Shown: positions 20,391 through 32,170, counted from the stretch's first letter. The stretch: 64,000 nucleotides of DNA from Symbiodinium natans (GCA_905221605.1 CAJNDS010000045.1:62001-126000), one strand, 5' to 3'. Made by a program: numbers and translations. The notes: generated from the letters alone by a model not told the origin.

Positions 20391-20762
20391 GACAGACACA
20401 GACTGACACAGGGAGATGCACAGAGGCGCTCGGACACATACAGACACACAGACACACCAGACACACAGACACACAGACACACAGACACACAGACACACAG
20501 ACACACAGACACACAGACACAGAGACACAGAGACACAGAGACACAGAGACACAGAGACACACAGACACACAGACACACAGACACACAGACACAGAGACAC
20601 AGAGACACACACACACAGACACACAGACACACAGACACACAGACACACAGACACACAGACACACAGACACACAGACACACAGACACACACACACACACAC
20701 AGACACACACAGAGACAGACAGACAGACACACAGACACACAGACACACAGACACACAGACAC

Positions 20763-20793
<31 letters not shown>

Positions 20794-21385
20794 CAGAGAC
20801 AGACAGACAGACACACAGACACACGGACACAGAGACACAGAGACAGACAGACAGACACACACAGACGCACAGACACAGAGACACAGAGACAGACAGACAG
20901 ACGGACGGACGGACGGACGGACAGACGGACACACGGACACACGGACACACGGACACACAGACACACACAGAGAGACACACACACAGAGACACACACAGAG
21001 AGAGACACACACAGAGAGAGACAACACACACACACACACACCCACACCCACACCCACACCCACACCCACACCCACACCCACACCCACACCCACACCCACA
21101 CCCACACCCACACCCACACCCACACCCACACCCACACCCACACCCACACCCACACCCACACCCACACCCACCCCCACACCCACACCCACACCCACACCCA
21201 CACCCACACCCACACCCACACCCACACGCACACGCACACGCACACGCACACGCACACGCACACGCACACGCACACGCACACGCACACGCACACGCACACG
21301 CACACGCACAAGCACACGCACACGCACACGCACACGCACACGCACACGCACACGCACACGCACACGCACACGCACACGCACACGC

Positions 21386-21438
<53 letters not shown>
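20350..21438. repeat. Compound CA-rich microsatellite, about 1.1 kb
   Basis: Ordered blocks: (GA)n, ACAGAC and ACACAG hexamers, GACG tetramers, then a pure ACACCC block (about 21035-21225), an ACACGC block (about 21226-21390) and (CA)n to 21435. The block ends in CGCAAG, an acceptor for the exon at 21441. All long open frames over it are artefacts of the repeat. Confidence 0.97.
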
Positions 21439-21440
21439 AG

Positions 21441-21818
21441 ATCTTTGCCGGTCTTTTCGCCAGCCTCCAGTCCAAAAGCTCACCCTAAGCCCACCTTAGT
21501 ACGGGATGGCCCCTCACATGTGTTAGGGTGCGCAGCGGGACCATGACCCTAAAATTGAACCTCTAAACTCGAAAACCTGCAACCTTACACCCCAAATCCC
21601 TAAACCTCAAACCTTATAAACCCTATAAGCCCTAGAAACCCTATATGTCCTGTATGCCCTACTCTAAACCCTAAATCCGATAGCCCGATAAGCCCTATAC
21701 CCTAAACTCTCAGGTCCAGCTGGTAAACGCAGTCGCTGTACCTTTTGGAACGGCTCTTCTGACAATGCTGTCGCCCGGGATCCCAGTCGGTGCTCCTTGG
21801 GGCTATTATACTTATAAG
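21441..21818 (+). CDS. Two exon candidates, second hydrophobic
   Basis: 21441-21487 begins right after the microsatellite (ACACGCAAG) and reads [15 protein letters not shown]. 21720-21818 (after GGTCCAG) reads [20 protein letters not shown] and [13 protein letters not shown], ending at a GA donor (AAG|GATTTAG) or earlier at GTGCTC. The second could be a membrane or buried segment. Confidence 0.4.
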
Positions 21819-21839
21819 GATTTAGGGTTTAGATTCTGT

Positions 21840-22110
21840 GTAGGGTTGAGGGTTTGAGGGTTTCAGGGTTTCAGGGTTTGAGGGTTTGAGGGTTTGAGGG
21901 TTTCAGGGTTTGAGGGTTTGAGGGTTTGAGGGTTTGAGGGTTTGAGGGTTTGAGGGTTTCAGGGTTTCAGGGTTTGAGGGTTTGAGGGTTTGAGGGTTTC
22001 AGGGTTTCAGGGTTTCAGGGTTTCAGGGTTTCAGGGTTTGAGGGTTTGAGGGTTTGAGGGTGTGGGGGTTTGAGGGTTTCGGGGGGGGGGGGGGGGGGGG
22101 GGGGGGGGCG
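21840..22110. repeat. GGGTTTGA / GGGTTTCA octamer array and G-run
   Basis: An eight-base variant with alternating GA and CA ends fills about 230 bp and runs into about 29 G residues (22081-22108). Confidence 0.95.
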
Positions 22111-22148
22111 CTTTAGAGGGCGTTTGGTTGGATCCGCAAACCCTTCAG

Positions 22149-23536
22149 ACTTTTTGCCGGGCTTTCTGCCCCCCTCCAAAACTTAGTAGCTGCATCAGTA
22201 CGCTTTACACTTTCTGTGATACTACAATCCGAAAGTAAGAAAAGGCCTTCAACGCTGCCAGAGTCTGAGACTAAAGGGTTTAGGAGTTTCAGGTTTAGGG
22301 CTTAGGGCTTAGGGCTTAGGGTTTAGGACTGGGTTTTCTTGTATTGTGAAGCCCTGAACAGTTTTAGCGTTTCGGGACCCCAAACCCTAAACCTACCATG
22401 ACTTCATTTAGCCCTTGCTAAAATTGGACTTGTGGGCTTAGGGCACGGGAATGGACCCTGACATTCCTTATAGTTCTCCTACAGCATCCCTAAACCCTAA
22501 ACCCTAAACCCCTAAACCCCTAAACCCCTAAAATCCTTAAACCCCTAAACCCCTAAACCCTAAAACCCCTAAACCCCTAAACCCCTAAACCCCTAAACCC
22601 CTAAAATCCCTAAACCCCTAAAATCCCTAAACCCCTAAACCCCTGAACCCCTAAACCCCTAAACCCCTAAACCCCTAAAATCCCTAAACCCCTAAAACCC
22701 CTAAACCCCTAAACCCCTAAACCCCTAAACCCCTAAACCCCTAAACCCCTAAGCCCCTAAACCCCTAAACCCCTAAGCCCCTAAACCCCTAAAACCCCTA
22801 AACCCCTAAACCCCTAAACCCCTAAACCCCTAAACCCCTAAACCCCTAAACCCCTAAACCCCTAAACCCTAAACCCTAAACCCTAAACCCCTAAACCCCT
22901 AAACCCTAGGGTTCTAGTCTTTCGACTGGGCCACACGGTTTTGGGCTGCTGGGCCTGCGCTCCAGGGAGACGTAGGGTTCAGGCTTTAGGATTTAGGCTT
23001 TGGGGCTTTAGGCTTTAGGCTTTTGGGTTTATCTAGGGTTTAGGGTTTAGTGTTTAGGGTTTAGGGTTTAGGGTTTAGGGGTACACCCCAACGGTCCCGA
23101 GGCCCCACGGCCACCTGACACCGAAAATGGTGGGCGCGTTGGAGCCCCAGCCGTTGCAAGGGCTCGGCTTGAAGGGGTTTAGGGGGTTTAGGGTTTAGGG
23201 CTAGGGTTTAGGGTTTAGGGTTTAGGGTTTAGGGTTTAGGGTTTAGGGAGCGTTCGGGGTGTAGGGTTTAGGGTTTAGGGTTTAGGGTGTAGGGTTCAGG
23301 GTTTAGGGTTTAGGGTTGGTCCAGAAGCTAAAGTAGTTGGAGCCAACAGTTTGAGATCAGAAGCCCTACTCTACAATAATCTTAGGACATCATCGGAAAT
23401 AATCCCTTTCAGGATTCCTGCAAGGTTGACACCCTAAACCCTAAACCCTAAACCCTAAACCCTAAACCCTAAACTCCAAACCCGAACAGGCAAGAGAACC
23501 GGATATCATGAGCCTTCAGTCGGCTATCTCTTTTGA
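22149..23536 (+). CDS. Six-exon phase-consistent 3' gene model
   Basis: Exons 22149-22234, 22442-22472, 22918-22971, 23102-23176, 23386-23424 and 23495-23536 (TGA). Exon 1 (after CCCTTCAG) reads TFCRAFCPPPKLSSCISTL and ends at a textbook GTAAGA donor; its last two bases join exon 2 to give K then AREWTLTFLI. Exon 3 is SFDWATRFWAAGPALQGD ending at GTAGGG; exon 4 APRPPDTENGGRVGAP...; exon 5 DIIGNNPFQDSCK; exon 6 RTGYHEPSVGYLF. All five junctions keep phase and introns 3 to 5 are phase 0. Cys/Pro-rich start; no domain recognised. The start codon is upstream. Confidence 0.5.
22489..22905. repeat. CCCCTAAA octamer array, about 400 bp
   Basis: Nearly pure CCCCTAAA with a few CCCTAAAAT and CCCCTAAG variants. 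It lies within an intron of the 22.1-23.5 kb model. Confidence 0.95.
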
Positions 23537-23599
23537 ACAGATGGCGGCTTAGGGAAACCATCCGGGTTTAGGGTTTAGGGTTTAGGGTTTAGGGCTTAG

Positions 23600-23962
23600 G
23601 GCAAATCATTTGGATATTTCGCCGTGAGCTCTTATGCAATATACATTGCATTCAAAAGCTTCCCCAACATGCAAAGGGGTTGAACAGTCCAAAGGCAACA
23701 AATCCCAACATAAACACCATGATTCAATGACAAACCCTCCGTCAAATATACCGACTACTTACTGTAATCGTATCCCAACAGCAAGCACAACAACACCCAC
23801 ATACCAACTGGGCATGAGTCAATAGCATTATGTTTATGCAACCAGATCCTGTGGAGTTTGACTGGTACATTGGTACAATTCAGCACACGATTCAGATCAT
23901 GTAGAAGCATCCGCAAAAACGGTACATGCATCAGCGGATACTCGAACAGAAGGAGGTATACC
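23600..23962. other. Unique AT-rich segment, function unknown
   Basis: About 360 bp without telomere-like units, between exon islands. Modest open frames exist on both strands (for example - strand LLHDLNRVLNCTNVPVK), none with clear splice signals. It could be a decayed coding or mobile sequence; I see nothing decisive. Confidence 0.4.
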
Positions 23963-24035
23963 ACAGACCTTACCCCCCAAAACCTTGAACCCTAAGCCCT
24001 CAACCCGAAACCCTAAACTTCTTAATTCTACCCAG

Positions 24036-24084
24036 GCCAAAGGCCCAACAAACCAGTTCTGCCAGAAGTACTAGACTCCGAGAA
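24036..24084 (+). CDS. Short exon candidate
   Basis: Acceptor TCTACCCAG, frame PKAQQTSSARSTRLRE, donor GTTTCA. Confidence 0.35.
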
Positions 24085-24416
24085 GTTTCAGGGTAATCAA
24101 GGTTTAGGGTTTAGGGCTAGGGCTTCGGTTTTAGGGTTTCAGGTTTGGGGCATTTAGGATGTTCAGACATTTTAGGGTGCTCAGGGTTTGGGTAGGGCAG
24201 AGACTCACATACCCCAAGCGCCCGCAAGTACGGGGTTCAGGGTTTAGGGGCCTTTATTGTCCAGAGTCTCGGGTTCCCTCAACCCTGAAAACTACCCCCT
24301 ACACCCTACACCCTAAACCCTAAACCCTAAACCCTAAACCCTAAACCCTAAACCCTAAACCCTAAACCCTAAACCCTACACCCTAACCCTAAACCCCAAA
24401 CCCTGGCTTCGACGAG

Positions 24417-24486
24417 GCTGGCTCTCACATTGGCGGGCAGCATCATCTTCTTCCGGGGTGGCAGCCCCTCGATCAAGGCCTGGTGG
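24417..24486 (+). CDS. Exon candidate with hydrophobic stretch
   Basis: Acceptor TCGACGAG, frame LALTLAGSIIFFRGGSPSIK then AWW, ending exactly at GTTTAG. LALTLAGSIIFF could be a membrane or core segment. Alternative frames are open. Confidence 0.35.
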
Positions 24487-24589
24487 GTTTAGGGTTTAGG
24501 GTTGTTTAGGGTTTAGGGTTTGGGGCTTGGGGGTTCGGGGTGTTTTAGGTCTAAGGTTTAGGGTTTAGGGTTTAGGGTTTTGTAGGGTT

Positions 24590-24835
24590 TTGGGGTTTTG
24601 GGGTTTTGGGGTTTTGGGTTTTTTGGGGTTTTGGGGTTTTGGGGTTTTGGGGTTTTGGGGTTTTTGGGGTTTTGGGGGTTTTGGGGGTTTTGGGGTGATG
24701 GGGTGTTGGGGTGTTGCGGTGTTGCGGTGTTGGGGTGTTGGGGTTTTGGGGTTGTGGGGTTTTGGTTTTGGTTTGGTTTCGGGCTTATGGCCGTTTAGGG
24801 GTTTAGGGTTTTTTGGCCGGGGGGGGGGGGGGGGG
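24590..24835. repeat. GGGGTTTT-type repeats and G-run
   Basis: GGGGTTTT and GGTGTTG repeats followed by a G-run at about 24821-24838; no gene. Confidence 0.85.
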
Positions 24836-25089
24836 GGGCGTGTTTTTTGAGGTTTGGTGTTTGGGGCTTAGGGTATCAGGGTTTGGGGTTCGGGTTTCAG
24901 GGTTTCAGGGTTTATTGGGGTTAGGGTCACCCCAAACCCCAAACCTCAAACCCCGAACCTCGAACCCCGAACCCCGCACCCCGAACCCTAAACCCTAAAC
25001 CCTAAACCCTAAACCCCAAACCCCAAACCCCAAACCCCGAACCCTAAACCGTGGCTCAGGGGTGTTAGGTCCAAGGTTCTAATGTTCAG

Positions 25090-28000
25090 GTCGAGAACTA
25101 AAGCCAACGCCCGGTTCCCGGAGCCCACGTTTCAAGGTTCACGGGTAGTTCTAAGTAAGGAGGTTTAGGGTTTAGGGTTTAGGGTTTAGGGTTTAGGGTT
25201 TAGGGAACCCTAAACAGGGACCCTTATAAACCCTCTTGCAGTCGTCGGCGCTCTTCGCCACAATACTGACGCCGGAAGAGCTGAAGGAGGAACAGGCTCC
25301 TCCATCGCAAGGCAGTTTAGGGTTTAGGGTTTAGGGTTTAGGGTTTAGGGTTTGGGGTTTGGGGTTTAGGGTTTGGGGTTTGGGGCTTCGGGTTTAGGGT
25401 CTAGGGTTTAGGGTTTAGGGTGTAGGGGTTGGGGGTTTAGGGCTTAGGGGTTTTGGGGTTGAGGCAGGGGGTTAGGGTTTAGGGGTTAGGGGTCTAAGGG
25501 TTTAGGGGGTTTAAGGGTTTAGGGGTTTAGGTGTTTCGGGGTTTAGGGCTTAGGGTTGATCTAGAGTTTGTAGGGTTGAATCAAGAGCCCAGCTGTTTTC
25601 TTCCCAAGTCATCTAAACATCCTGCTTCAGAGCCTTTTTGAATCATCATAGGGTTGCGGCTCTTGAGGTGGTGGGTGGCGTGAGGTCCGAAGGCCCGCTC
25701 AGATTTTGGAAGCTGAGTTTCGGTGTTCGAAACCCTCAAACCCCAAGAACCCTAAAACTGGAATCCCTAAACCCTAAACCCTACACCCTAAAACCCTAAA
25801 ACCCCAAACCTAAACCCCGAAGCCCGAAACCCATAAGACGTACAATGATGATACAACACCAAACTCAAACATGTATATACTTCAGGCTATGTAGGGATAA
25901 TTAAGCCTGTAGAGTGAAGGCCATTTAAGGGGGGGGGGGGGGGGGGGTAGCCTAAACCCTAAACCCTAAACCCTAAAACCTAAACCTTTGGGGGGGGGGG
26001 GGGGGGGGTGGTAGGGAAAGCCACGACATAAGAGGTACGCTGATGATGGGCCTCTCCAGGAGTTGAAGATGTCCTCCTTTTCGACCATAACCCCCGAAGC
26101 CTGGAAGGCGGTTTAGGGTTTAGGGTTTAGGGTTTGGGGTTTGGGGTTAAGGGGTCCCAACCCCAAGGGTCCATGTAGCCGGATAGAAGATGGTTTAGGG
26201 TTTAGGGTTTAACTTGGGACTGAGGCACGTGCCATATATCCCTCAGAATCACCCTTCAATTACCCTTCAAGCGATTACAGAAGGAGGCAGGTTCTCTCAT
26301 TCCTGAGTAGGAACCCGCAAAGGGCAAGGGCAGCATAGAAGAACCTGCATACCCTAAACCCCCAAAACCCCCTCAACCCAAACCCTCAACCCTAAAACTC
26401 GAATAACCCCCAAAAGCCCTAAGAACCCTAAGAACCCAAAATCCAAGCGGGTATTGGATCTTCTGGTTGCTTTGCCTTGGTGCGCCGAGGCATCGTGCCA
26501 GCGTTTCACAGCTGAGTGCATCTAGACTTGAGGATTTGGGGGTTGGGGTGTGGGTTTGGGGTCCAGGGTTTGGGGTTTGGGGTTTAGGCTTTGGGGTTTA
26601 GGGTTTCGGGTTTAGGGTTTGGGGTCTGGGCGGGGTGTCTCTTGTAGAGCTAAACCCTTGCAAAGAGCCCGCTGAGGAGTGGAAGCAGGCCGATGTTCAC
26701 CGGGCCCAGAGGGAGGAGCAGGCGCAGTGGTATGGTTTTTAGGGTTACGGTTTTAGGGTTTAGGGTTTGGGGTTTGGGGTTTTGGGTTTTGGGGTTTGGG
26801 TTTAGGGCTTCGGGTTCCCAAACCCGACACCTTGAAACGCCCACAAAGCCTATAAACACTAAACCCTAAATCCGAAACCGCAAACCCCAAATCCTAAACC
26901 TTAAACCCTAATACCTAAACCCTAAACCCTAAACCCTAAACCCTACACCCTACACCCTACACCCTAAACCCTAAACCCTAGCCCTAAACCCTAAACCCCC
27001 TAAACCCTAAAACCCACATGCTATAGACCCCCTCAGGCAAAGAAGGACGCAGCTGAGAAGCGCAAGCAAGCCGAGGATCACCTCCAGCCGCAATCGGGTG
27101 CTACAGTCTACAGGGGTTTAGGGTTTAGGGTTTGGGGTTTGGGGTTTGGGCTTTGTGGTTTGGGGTTTGGGGCTCATCTGGGGTACAGGGTTCTTACAGG
27201 GGGTTTAGGGTTTAGGGTGTAGGCTTTAGGGTTTAGGGTTTACAGGTGCCTTATCTTGCCTTGGGTCCTGGGTCCTTTCAGGGAGGGGGTTTAGGGTTTA
27301 GGGTTTTAAGGTTTAGGGTTTAGGGTTTTCGGCCCAATGATAAGCCAGTTTTACTGTTTCTGGGGGATGTAGAAGTAGGGCTTTATCTACAGCTACAGGT
27401 ACCACTACCCGTGGATTCAGGGCTGCGGCACCTCCTAAACAACCTAGACCCTTCCTTATAAGTGCTCCGGAACCCCTAAACCCTAAACCCTAAACCCTTA
27501 ACCCTAAACCCTAAACCTTAAGCCCAATGTCGGATGACCTAAGGTTTAAGCCTCTGGGCCGGGCAGGGTTCAGGGTTCCCTCAGCCCGAAGCCCGAAACC
27601 CTGAGTTTGGGTTTAGGGTTTAGGTATTAGGGTTTGGGGTTTCGGGTTTGGGGCTTAGGGTTTAGGGTTTAGGGTTTAGGGTTTGGGGTTTAGGGTTTAG
27701 GGTTTAGGGTTAGGACCTCAACTCCCACACACAGGAGTTCAAGAAAAAGTCTGCAGAGGAGCAGAAGCGAATTCGCATGGAGCGTGCCTGGGTGAAAATG
27801 ACAGACTGTCGGGGTGCAGGGGCTAGGGGTTTCGGGTTTAGGGTTTAGGTTTCAGGGTTTAGGGTTTAGGGTAACTAGATCCAGAGTAGGCCCTTCTTCC
27901 CCCCTTTTTTTTGGGGACTAGGGTTCCCCTATTCGCCCCTTTAAACCGAAAAGTTTGTGCCCAGCTTACCCTTGGGTCTGGGGGTTGTGCCCTAAAACAT

Positions 28001-29434
28001 CTGCCTTAAACCCTCAGCCCTAGGCACTTATCCAGAAACCTTTACACCCTACACCCTACACCCTACACCCTAAACCCTAAACCCTAAACCCTAAACCCTA
28101 AACCCAAACCCAAACCCTTACAGCGTACACCCTCAGCCCGAAACTCTGGCTTCAGGGATGCGGGCTTTAGGCTTAGAAGCCATTACAAAGCCTCAGGCTA
28201 TTTGGTGTTTAGGGGTAGGGTCTAGGGTGTAGACCTTAACCCCGGACTCCGAAACCCCTAGACCTTGGGCGCCCTACACCCTAAACCACTCCCAACCATC
28301 AAGCAAGCCAAATCCCTAAAACCCTAAAACCCCAAAGCCCTAAAACCCTAAAACCCTAGAACCCTATATCCCTAAACCCTAAACAACCCTAAACCCTAGA
28401 ACCCTTACACCCTAAAGCCCCAAGCCCGATGTCCCTGAAGAACCCAGAAAGAAGCCTAAGCCCTAAACCCTAAACCCTAAACCCTAAACCCTAAACCCTA
28501 AACCCTAAACCCGACCCTAAACCCTAAACCCTAAACCCTAAACCCTGAGGTGAAGAAGCCAGAAAGAAGCAAGAGGAAGAGAAGCAGCGTCAGAAGGAGG
28601 CCTCAGAAGCGGCGCGTTTGGGGCTTAGGGCTTGGGACGCTTGGGGCTTAGGGCTTTAGGGTTTTAGGGGTTTAGGGCTTTAGGGCTTTAGGGCTTTAGG
28701 GCTTTAGGGCCTTAGGGCCTTAGGGCCTTAGGGCTTAGGCGGGCCTTCGGGCTTAGGGCCTAGGGCTGAGGGCCGAGGGCTTGGGCCGGGCTTCGGGCTT
28801 CGGGCTTCGGACTTAGGGCTTAGGGCTTAGGGCTTTGGGCTTTGGGCTTTGGGCTTAGGGCTTAGGGCTTAGGATGGTTTCGGGAGTCAGGGTTCAGGCC
28901 CTAAACTCTAAACCCTAAACCCTAAACCCTAAACCCTAAACCCTAAACCCTAAACCCTAAACCCTAAACCCTAAACCCTAAACCCTAAACCCTAAACCCT
29001 AAACCCTACCATCCGGTTTCTTTGCCCTGAGGAGGAGAAGAGGATCCGGGAGGAAGCCAGGCTCAAGGCACAGGCTCGCCGACACCTTGACACCTTAGGA
29101 GCTTCGGGTGTGGGATGCTTGTGTTGTTGAGGGTTTAGGGTTTAGGGTTTAGGGTTTAGGGTTTAGGGTTTAGGGTTTAGGGTTCAGGGTTCAGGGTTCA
29201 GGGTTCAGGGTTCAGGGTTCAGGGTTCAGGGTTCAGGGCTTAGGGCTTAGGGTTTAGGGTTTAGGGCATAGTGTTCAGGGTTCAGGGTTTAGGATTTAGG
29301 GTTTGGGGCTCAGGGTCTGAACACGAACCCTAAACCGCGGCTCCGTTCTGAAGTGGAGCCGTCCATCCGAAGTCTTTCAAGGGACTAATCGGCGGGTCGG
29401 GGCTTTATAGGGGCTATGTAAGGTGTATATACAT

Positions 29435-29469
<35 letters not shown>

Positions 29470-30951
29470 TATATATATACCATATATGTGTTTATCTGGG
29501 TTATACAGGGGAATAAGATTCAGGGTCCCTTCTAAAGGTCCCTCCTTGCACCGCTTTATGAACTCATTCAGGGTTTAGGGTTTAGGGTTTAGGGTTTAGG
29601 GTTTAGGGTTTAGGGTTTAGGGTTTAGGGTTTAGGGTGCTTTGACCTTGCAGGCAGAGAAGACACGATTGGAAGAGGAGCGCCAGGCACGGCTGTGCAAG
29701 CTCATGGCTCAAGGAGGAGTTGTGGGGTCCCCTTAGGGTTTAGGGTTTAGGGTTTAGGGTTTAGGGTAATAAGGACCCCAATAAGGTACGCCCTAAGTTC
29801 GGAAACCCCCGGTTTACGGTTCAGGGATCTAGTGGCAAGCAGTCAGGATGCAAAGCCATTGTTTGGTCCTTACAGTCCGAAAGCCCTACAAGCCCTAGAA
29901 CGCCGGAACGGACTAGAACGGGGGCTTCGGGTTTAGGGTTTAGGGTTTAGGGTTTAGGGTTTAGGGTTTAGGGTTTAGGGTTTAGGGTGACCGAACGGAA
30001 CGCCGGAGCGGAATGGCATGGTGGCTGTTGGGTTGCACAGCTCGCTCAGGTAAGCACGAGTTTTACGAACTACCTAGGGCCCCATCATCAGGCCCTTTAA
30101 ACCAAAGAAGGGGACCCTTCTCATTCCTAGGTTGCTCTTGGGTCTAGTGGCCCGAAACCCTAACCCTTCAGCCTAAACCCTGAACCCTAAACCCTAAGCC
30201 CTAAACCCTAAACCCTAGACCCTAACCCTAAAGCCTAAACCCTAAACCCTGAGCTACAGAACCCACGGTGCCTGCCTTGCTGAAGAGGCGAAGAAGGAGG
30301 CCGAGCGCAAGGAGCGAGAAGAGGCAAAGCAAAAGGCTGAGGCTGCGGCGCTCTTGGGATTGTGGTTGGGGTGTCGGGTTTGGGGTTTGGGGTTTAGGGT
30401 TTAGGGTTTAGGGTTTAGGGTTTAGGGTTTAGGGTTTAGGGTTTAGGGTTTAGGGTTTAGACCCCAGAAGCCCTGAGTCTCAAAAACCTGGTTCGGGGGG
30501 GAGACCTTTAGTTGATGGTTTGGGATTTCAGGCTATGGGCTCAGGGCTTGAGGAGCTACAGGGCTACCGAACATAAGCCAGGTGTTCAGGGAATTGGGGG
30601 TTGGGGATTCTTGCAAGCTCACATCATCACATGACCACAATACCGGTGAAACAAAGCGATCTTCTAGTATATACTTCCTCACCTCTCATACGGCAACGAT
30701 GTAAGGACTCTAACGCATCCACTCACTGCACACGCACACACACACACACATATAAAGGGAGGAAGGGCCCATTTGCGCCCCTATACCCTTTGTATTCCTA
30801 GGTTACTCTAAACCCTAACCCTAAACCCTAAACCCTAAACCCTAAACCCTAAACCCTAAACCCTAAACCCTAAACCCTATGAGTCTAGAGAACAGGCCGA
30901 GCGCAAGAAGAAGCAGGCAGAGTATGAAGCTCAGAAACAAGAGGAGCAGAG
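25090..30951 (+). CDS. Coiled-coil (Glu/Lys/Arg/Ala-rich) protein locus A
   Basis: Exons 25090-25162, 25242-25314, 26060-26110 and 26666-26721 join with kept phase: SRTKANARFPEPTFQGS..., SSALFATILTPEELKEEQ..., VEDVLLFDHNPRSLEG, PAEEWKQADVHRAQREEQ. Further islands continue the same composition: 27037-27096 (AKKDAAEKRKQAEDH), 27735-27791 (EFKKKSAEEQKRIRMERAW), 28550-28615 (EEARKKQEEEKQRQKEASEA), 29032-29108 (EEKRIREEARLKAQARRH), 29653-29719 (AEKTRLEEERQARLCK), 30286-30356 (AKKEAERKEREEAKQKAEA), 30618-30700 and 30889-30951 (EQAERKKKQAEYEAQKQEEQ). This is a long charged coiled coil or single alpha helix, as in many cytoskeletal or scaffold proteins; no specific family is assignable. Several later junctions need GC or GA donors. 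Confidence 0.6.
25924..26009. repeat. Two G-runs around a CCCTAAA block
   Basis: G-runs of about 18 bases at 25930-25947 and 25990-26008 flank CCCTAAA repeats, giving local G/C self-complementarity. Confidence 0.8.
27876..27983. mobile_element. E4 element in a locus A intron
   Basis: CTAGATCCAGAGTAGGCCC at the left, TTACCCTTGGGTCTGG at the right, standard core with AAACCGAAAAG. Confidence 0.6.
28616..29008. repeat. Variant TTAGGGC repeats, then a pure CCCTAAA array
   Basis: 28616-28870 is GGGCTTTA/GGGCTTA/GGGCTTC variants; 28903-29008 is pure CCCTAAA (about 14 units). Together they form an intron of locus A with opposite-sense ends. Confidence 0.9.
29436..29482. repeat. TA-rich microsatellite (ATACAT)n
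   Basis: ATACATATACATATAC... followed by (AT)n. Confidence 0.9.
30068..30148. mobile_element. E4 element, partial
   Basis: Core AAACCAAAGAAGGGGACCC and right end CCTAGGTTGCTCTTGGGTC; the left end is degenerate. Confidence 0.5.
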
Positions 30952-31163
30952 GCCCATCTGCCTTTAGGCTTGAGGGGTTTAGGGTTTAGGGTTTAGGGTT
31001 TAGGGTTTAGGGTTTAGGGTTTAGGGTTTAGGGTTTAGGGTTTAGGTCTTAGGGTTTAGGGGTTTAGGGTTAAGGGTTTTGGTTTCCATTTGCTTTTGCA
31101 CGTGGCCTTCGGGCTTCAGGAATTTGGGTAGTTCTCTTAAGTAGGGTTTCTTTTTGTTTTAAG

Positions 31164-32170
31164 GTGTCGTCGTATATCGGGGACCCAACAAGGGACACGA
31201 ATGCAGAGAACTGTCCAGTGTTTTCTGTTCTCTCGAAATTGTGGGTTTAGAATCTGGGTTGAAGGGTTCAGGGCTGTGTGCTTTAAGAGGTTCAAACTGT
31301 CATAAGTTGTGCTCTTGGCTTTGCTTCGATTGCTTTAGCATACTCACGCATATAAAGCCACAAGAAACCCCAAAGACAGAATGAGCGCTGAGCTTTACAG
31401 GGTGGGGCCCCCTTACTATGCTAACTGTAGTTAAGGGACTTATAACCTAACTTAGGGTCCTTATAACCCAATTTACGGCCCTTATAACTCTACTTATAAC
31501 TAGGGGGGCCCACCCTGTAGGGTTTAGGTTGGTCTTTCATGTTGGGCTTGAGGCTTGAGGAGGCGGTCCTGCTTTGTGGTTCAATATGGTTTTTGTCAGA
31601 CCCTCAGGGTCCATGTACCTAAATAGGGAGAAGGGTTTCGGGTTTAGGGTTTAGGGTTTAGGGTGTAGGGTTTAGGGTTTAGGGTTTAGGGTTTAGGGTT
31701 TAGGGTTTAGGGTGTAGGGTGTAGGGTTTAGGGTTTAGGGTTTAGGGCACTGCCTATTTAAGGACTTTGGGGGCCCAAAGTGTGAAATAATAAGGTTCAT
31801 TGACCCTTTGGGAGACCGCGTCGGCCGAGATTTTTCTCGGGGCGCGGCGGTCGAAGATACAACTCCCAGATGCATGATGCGCACGAATCCCTACTACATC
31901 TTTCTCAACCCGCATCCCTTAAGGGTCCATATACCACATGATTACATACGTGGGCCCCAAAGTTCTTCACTAGGTCGTACTTTAAGGCCCAAGTATTCCC
32001 TATTCAGGTATATGGATCCTTACAAGGAGGGGCCCTCCCCCTAGTTATAAGTAGAGTTATAACGGCCCTAAATTTGGTTATAAGGATCCTAATTTAGGTC
32101 ATAAGTCCCTTAACTGCAGTTAGTATAGTAAGGGGGCCCCTCCTTGTAGGGACTCAGCCCCAGCCCTTAA
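31164..32170 (+). CDS. Gene segment whose introns are E1 and E6 elements
   Basis: Exons 31164-31244 (VSSYIGDPTRDTNAENCPVF...LW), 31339-31401 (HTHAYKATRNPKDRMSAEL, then YR), 31521-31608 (GLGWSFMLGLRLEEAVLL, then CGSIWFLSDPQ), 31815-31924 (RVGRDFSRGAAVEDTTPRC...NPHPLR) and 32150-32170 (GLSPSP, TAA). Introns: 31245-31338 starts GTTTAGAA; 31402-31520 is an E1 element with donor GTGGGG and acceptor CTGTAG; 31609-31814 is an E6 element with donor GTCCAT; 31925-32149 is E6 plus E1. Every junction keeps phase, including a split Asp codon at 31608/31815. It may be the 3' end of locus A or a separate gene. No domain recognised. Confidence 0.55.
31398..31517. mobile_element. E1 element acting as an intron
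   Basis: Terminal inverted repeats CAGGGTGGGGCCCCC and GGGGGGCCCACCCTG flanked by TA on both sides. Interior carries TATAACC and TTAGGGTCC motifs. The intron 31402-31520 nearly coincides with the element. Confidence 0.8.
31606..31808. mobile_element. E6 element with internal TTTAGGG array
   Basis: Left end CAGGGTCCATGTACCTAAAT, right end GGTTCATTGACCCTTT; arms enclose about 105 bp of TTTAGGG repeat. The intron 31609-31814 matches it closely. Confidence 0.7.
31921..32017. mobile_element. E6 element
   Basis: AAGGGTCCATATACCACATG at the left and GGTATATGGATCC at the right, with GGGCCCCAAAG / TTTAAGGCCC inner arms. Directly followed by E1. Confidence 0.7.
32023..32146. mobile_element. E1 element
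   Basis: CAAGGAGGGGCCCTCC ... GGGGGCCCCTCCTTG flanked by TA. The right flank TTGTAG is the acceptor of the exon at 32150. Confidence 0.75.

Noticed and set aside
20276-21546. Five 376-407 codon open frames on both strands (THTDTQ, CVCVCV, GVGVGV repeats)
   Set aside because: They are pure translations of the CA-rich microsatellite; open in all frames and on both strands, with no unique sequence.
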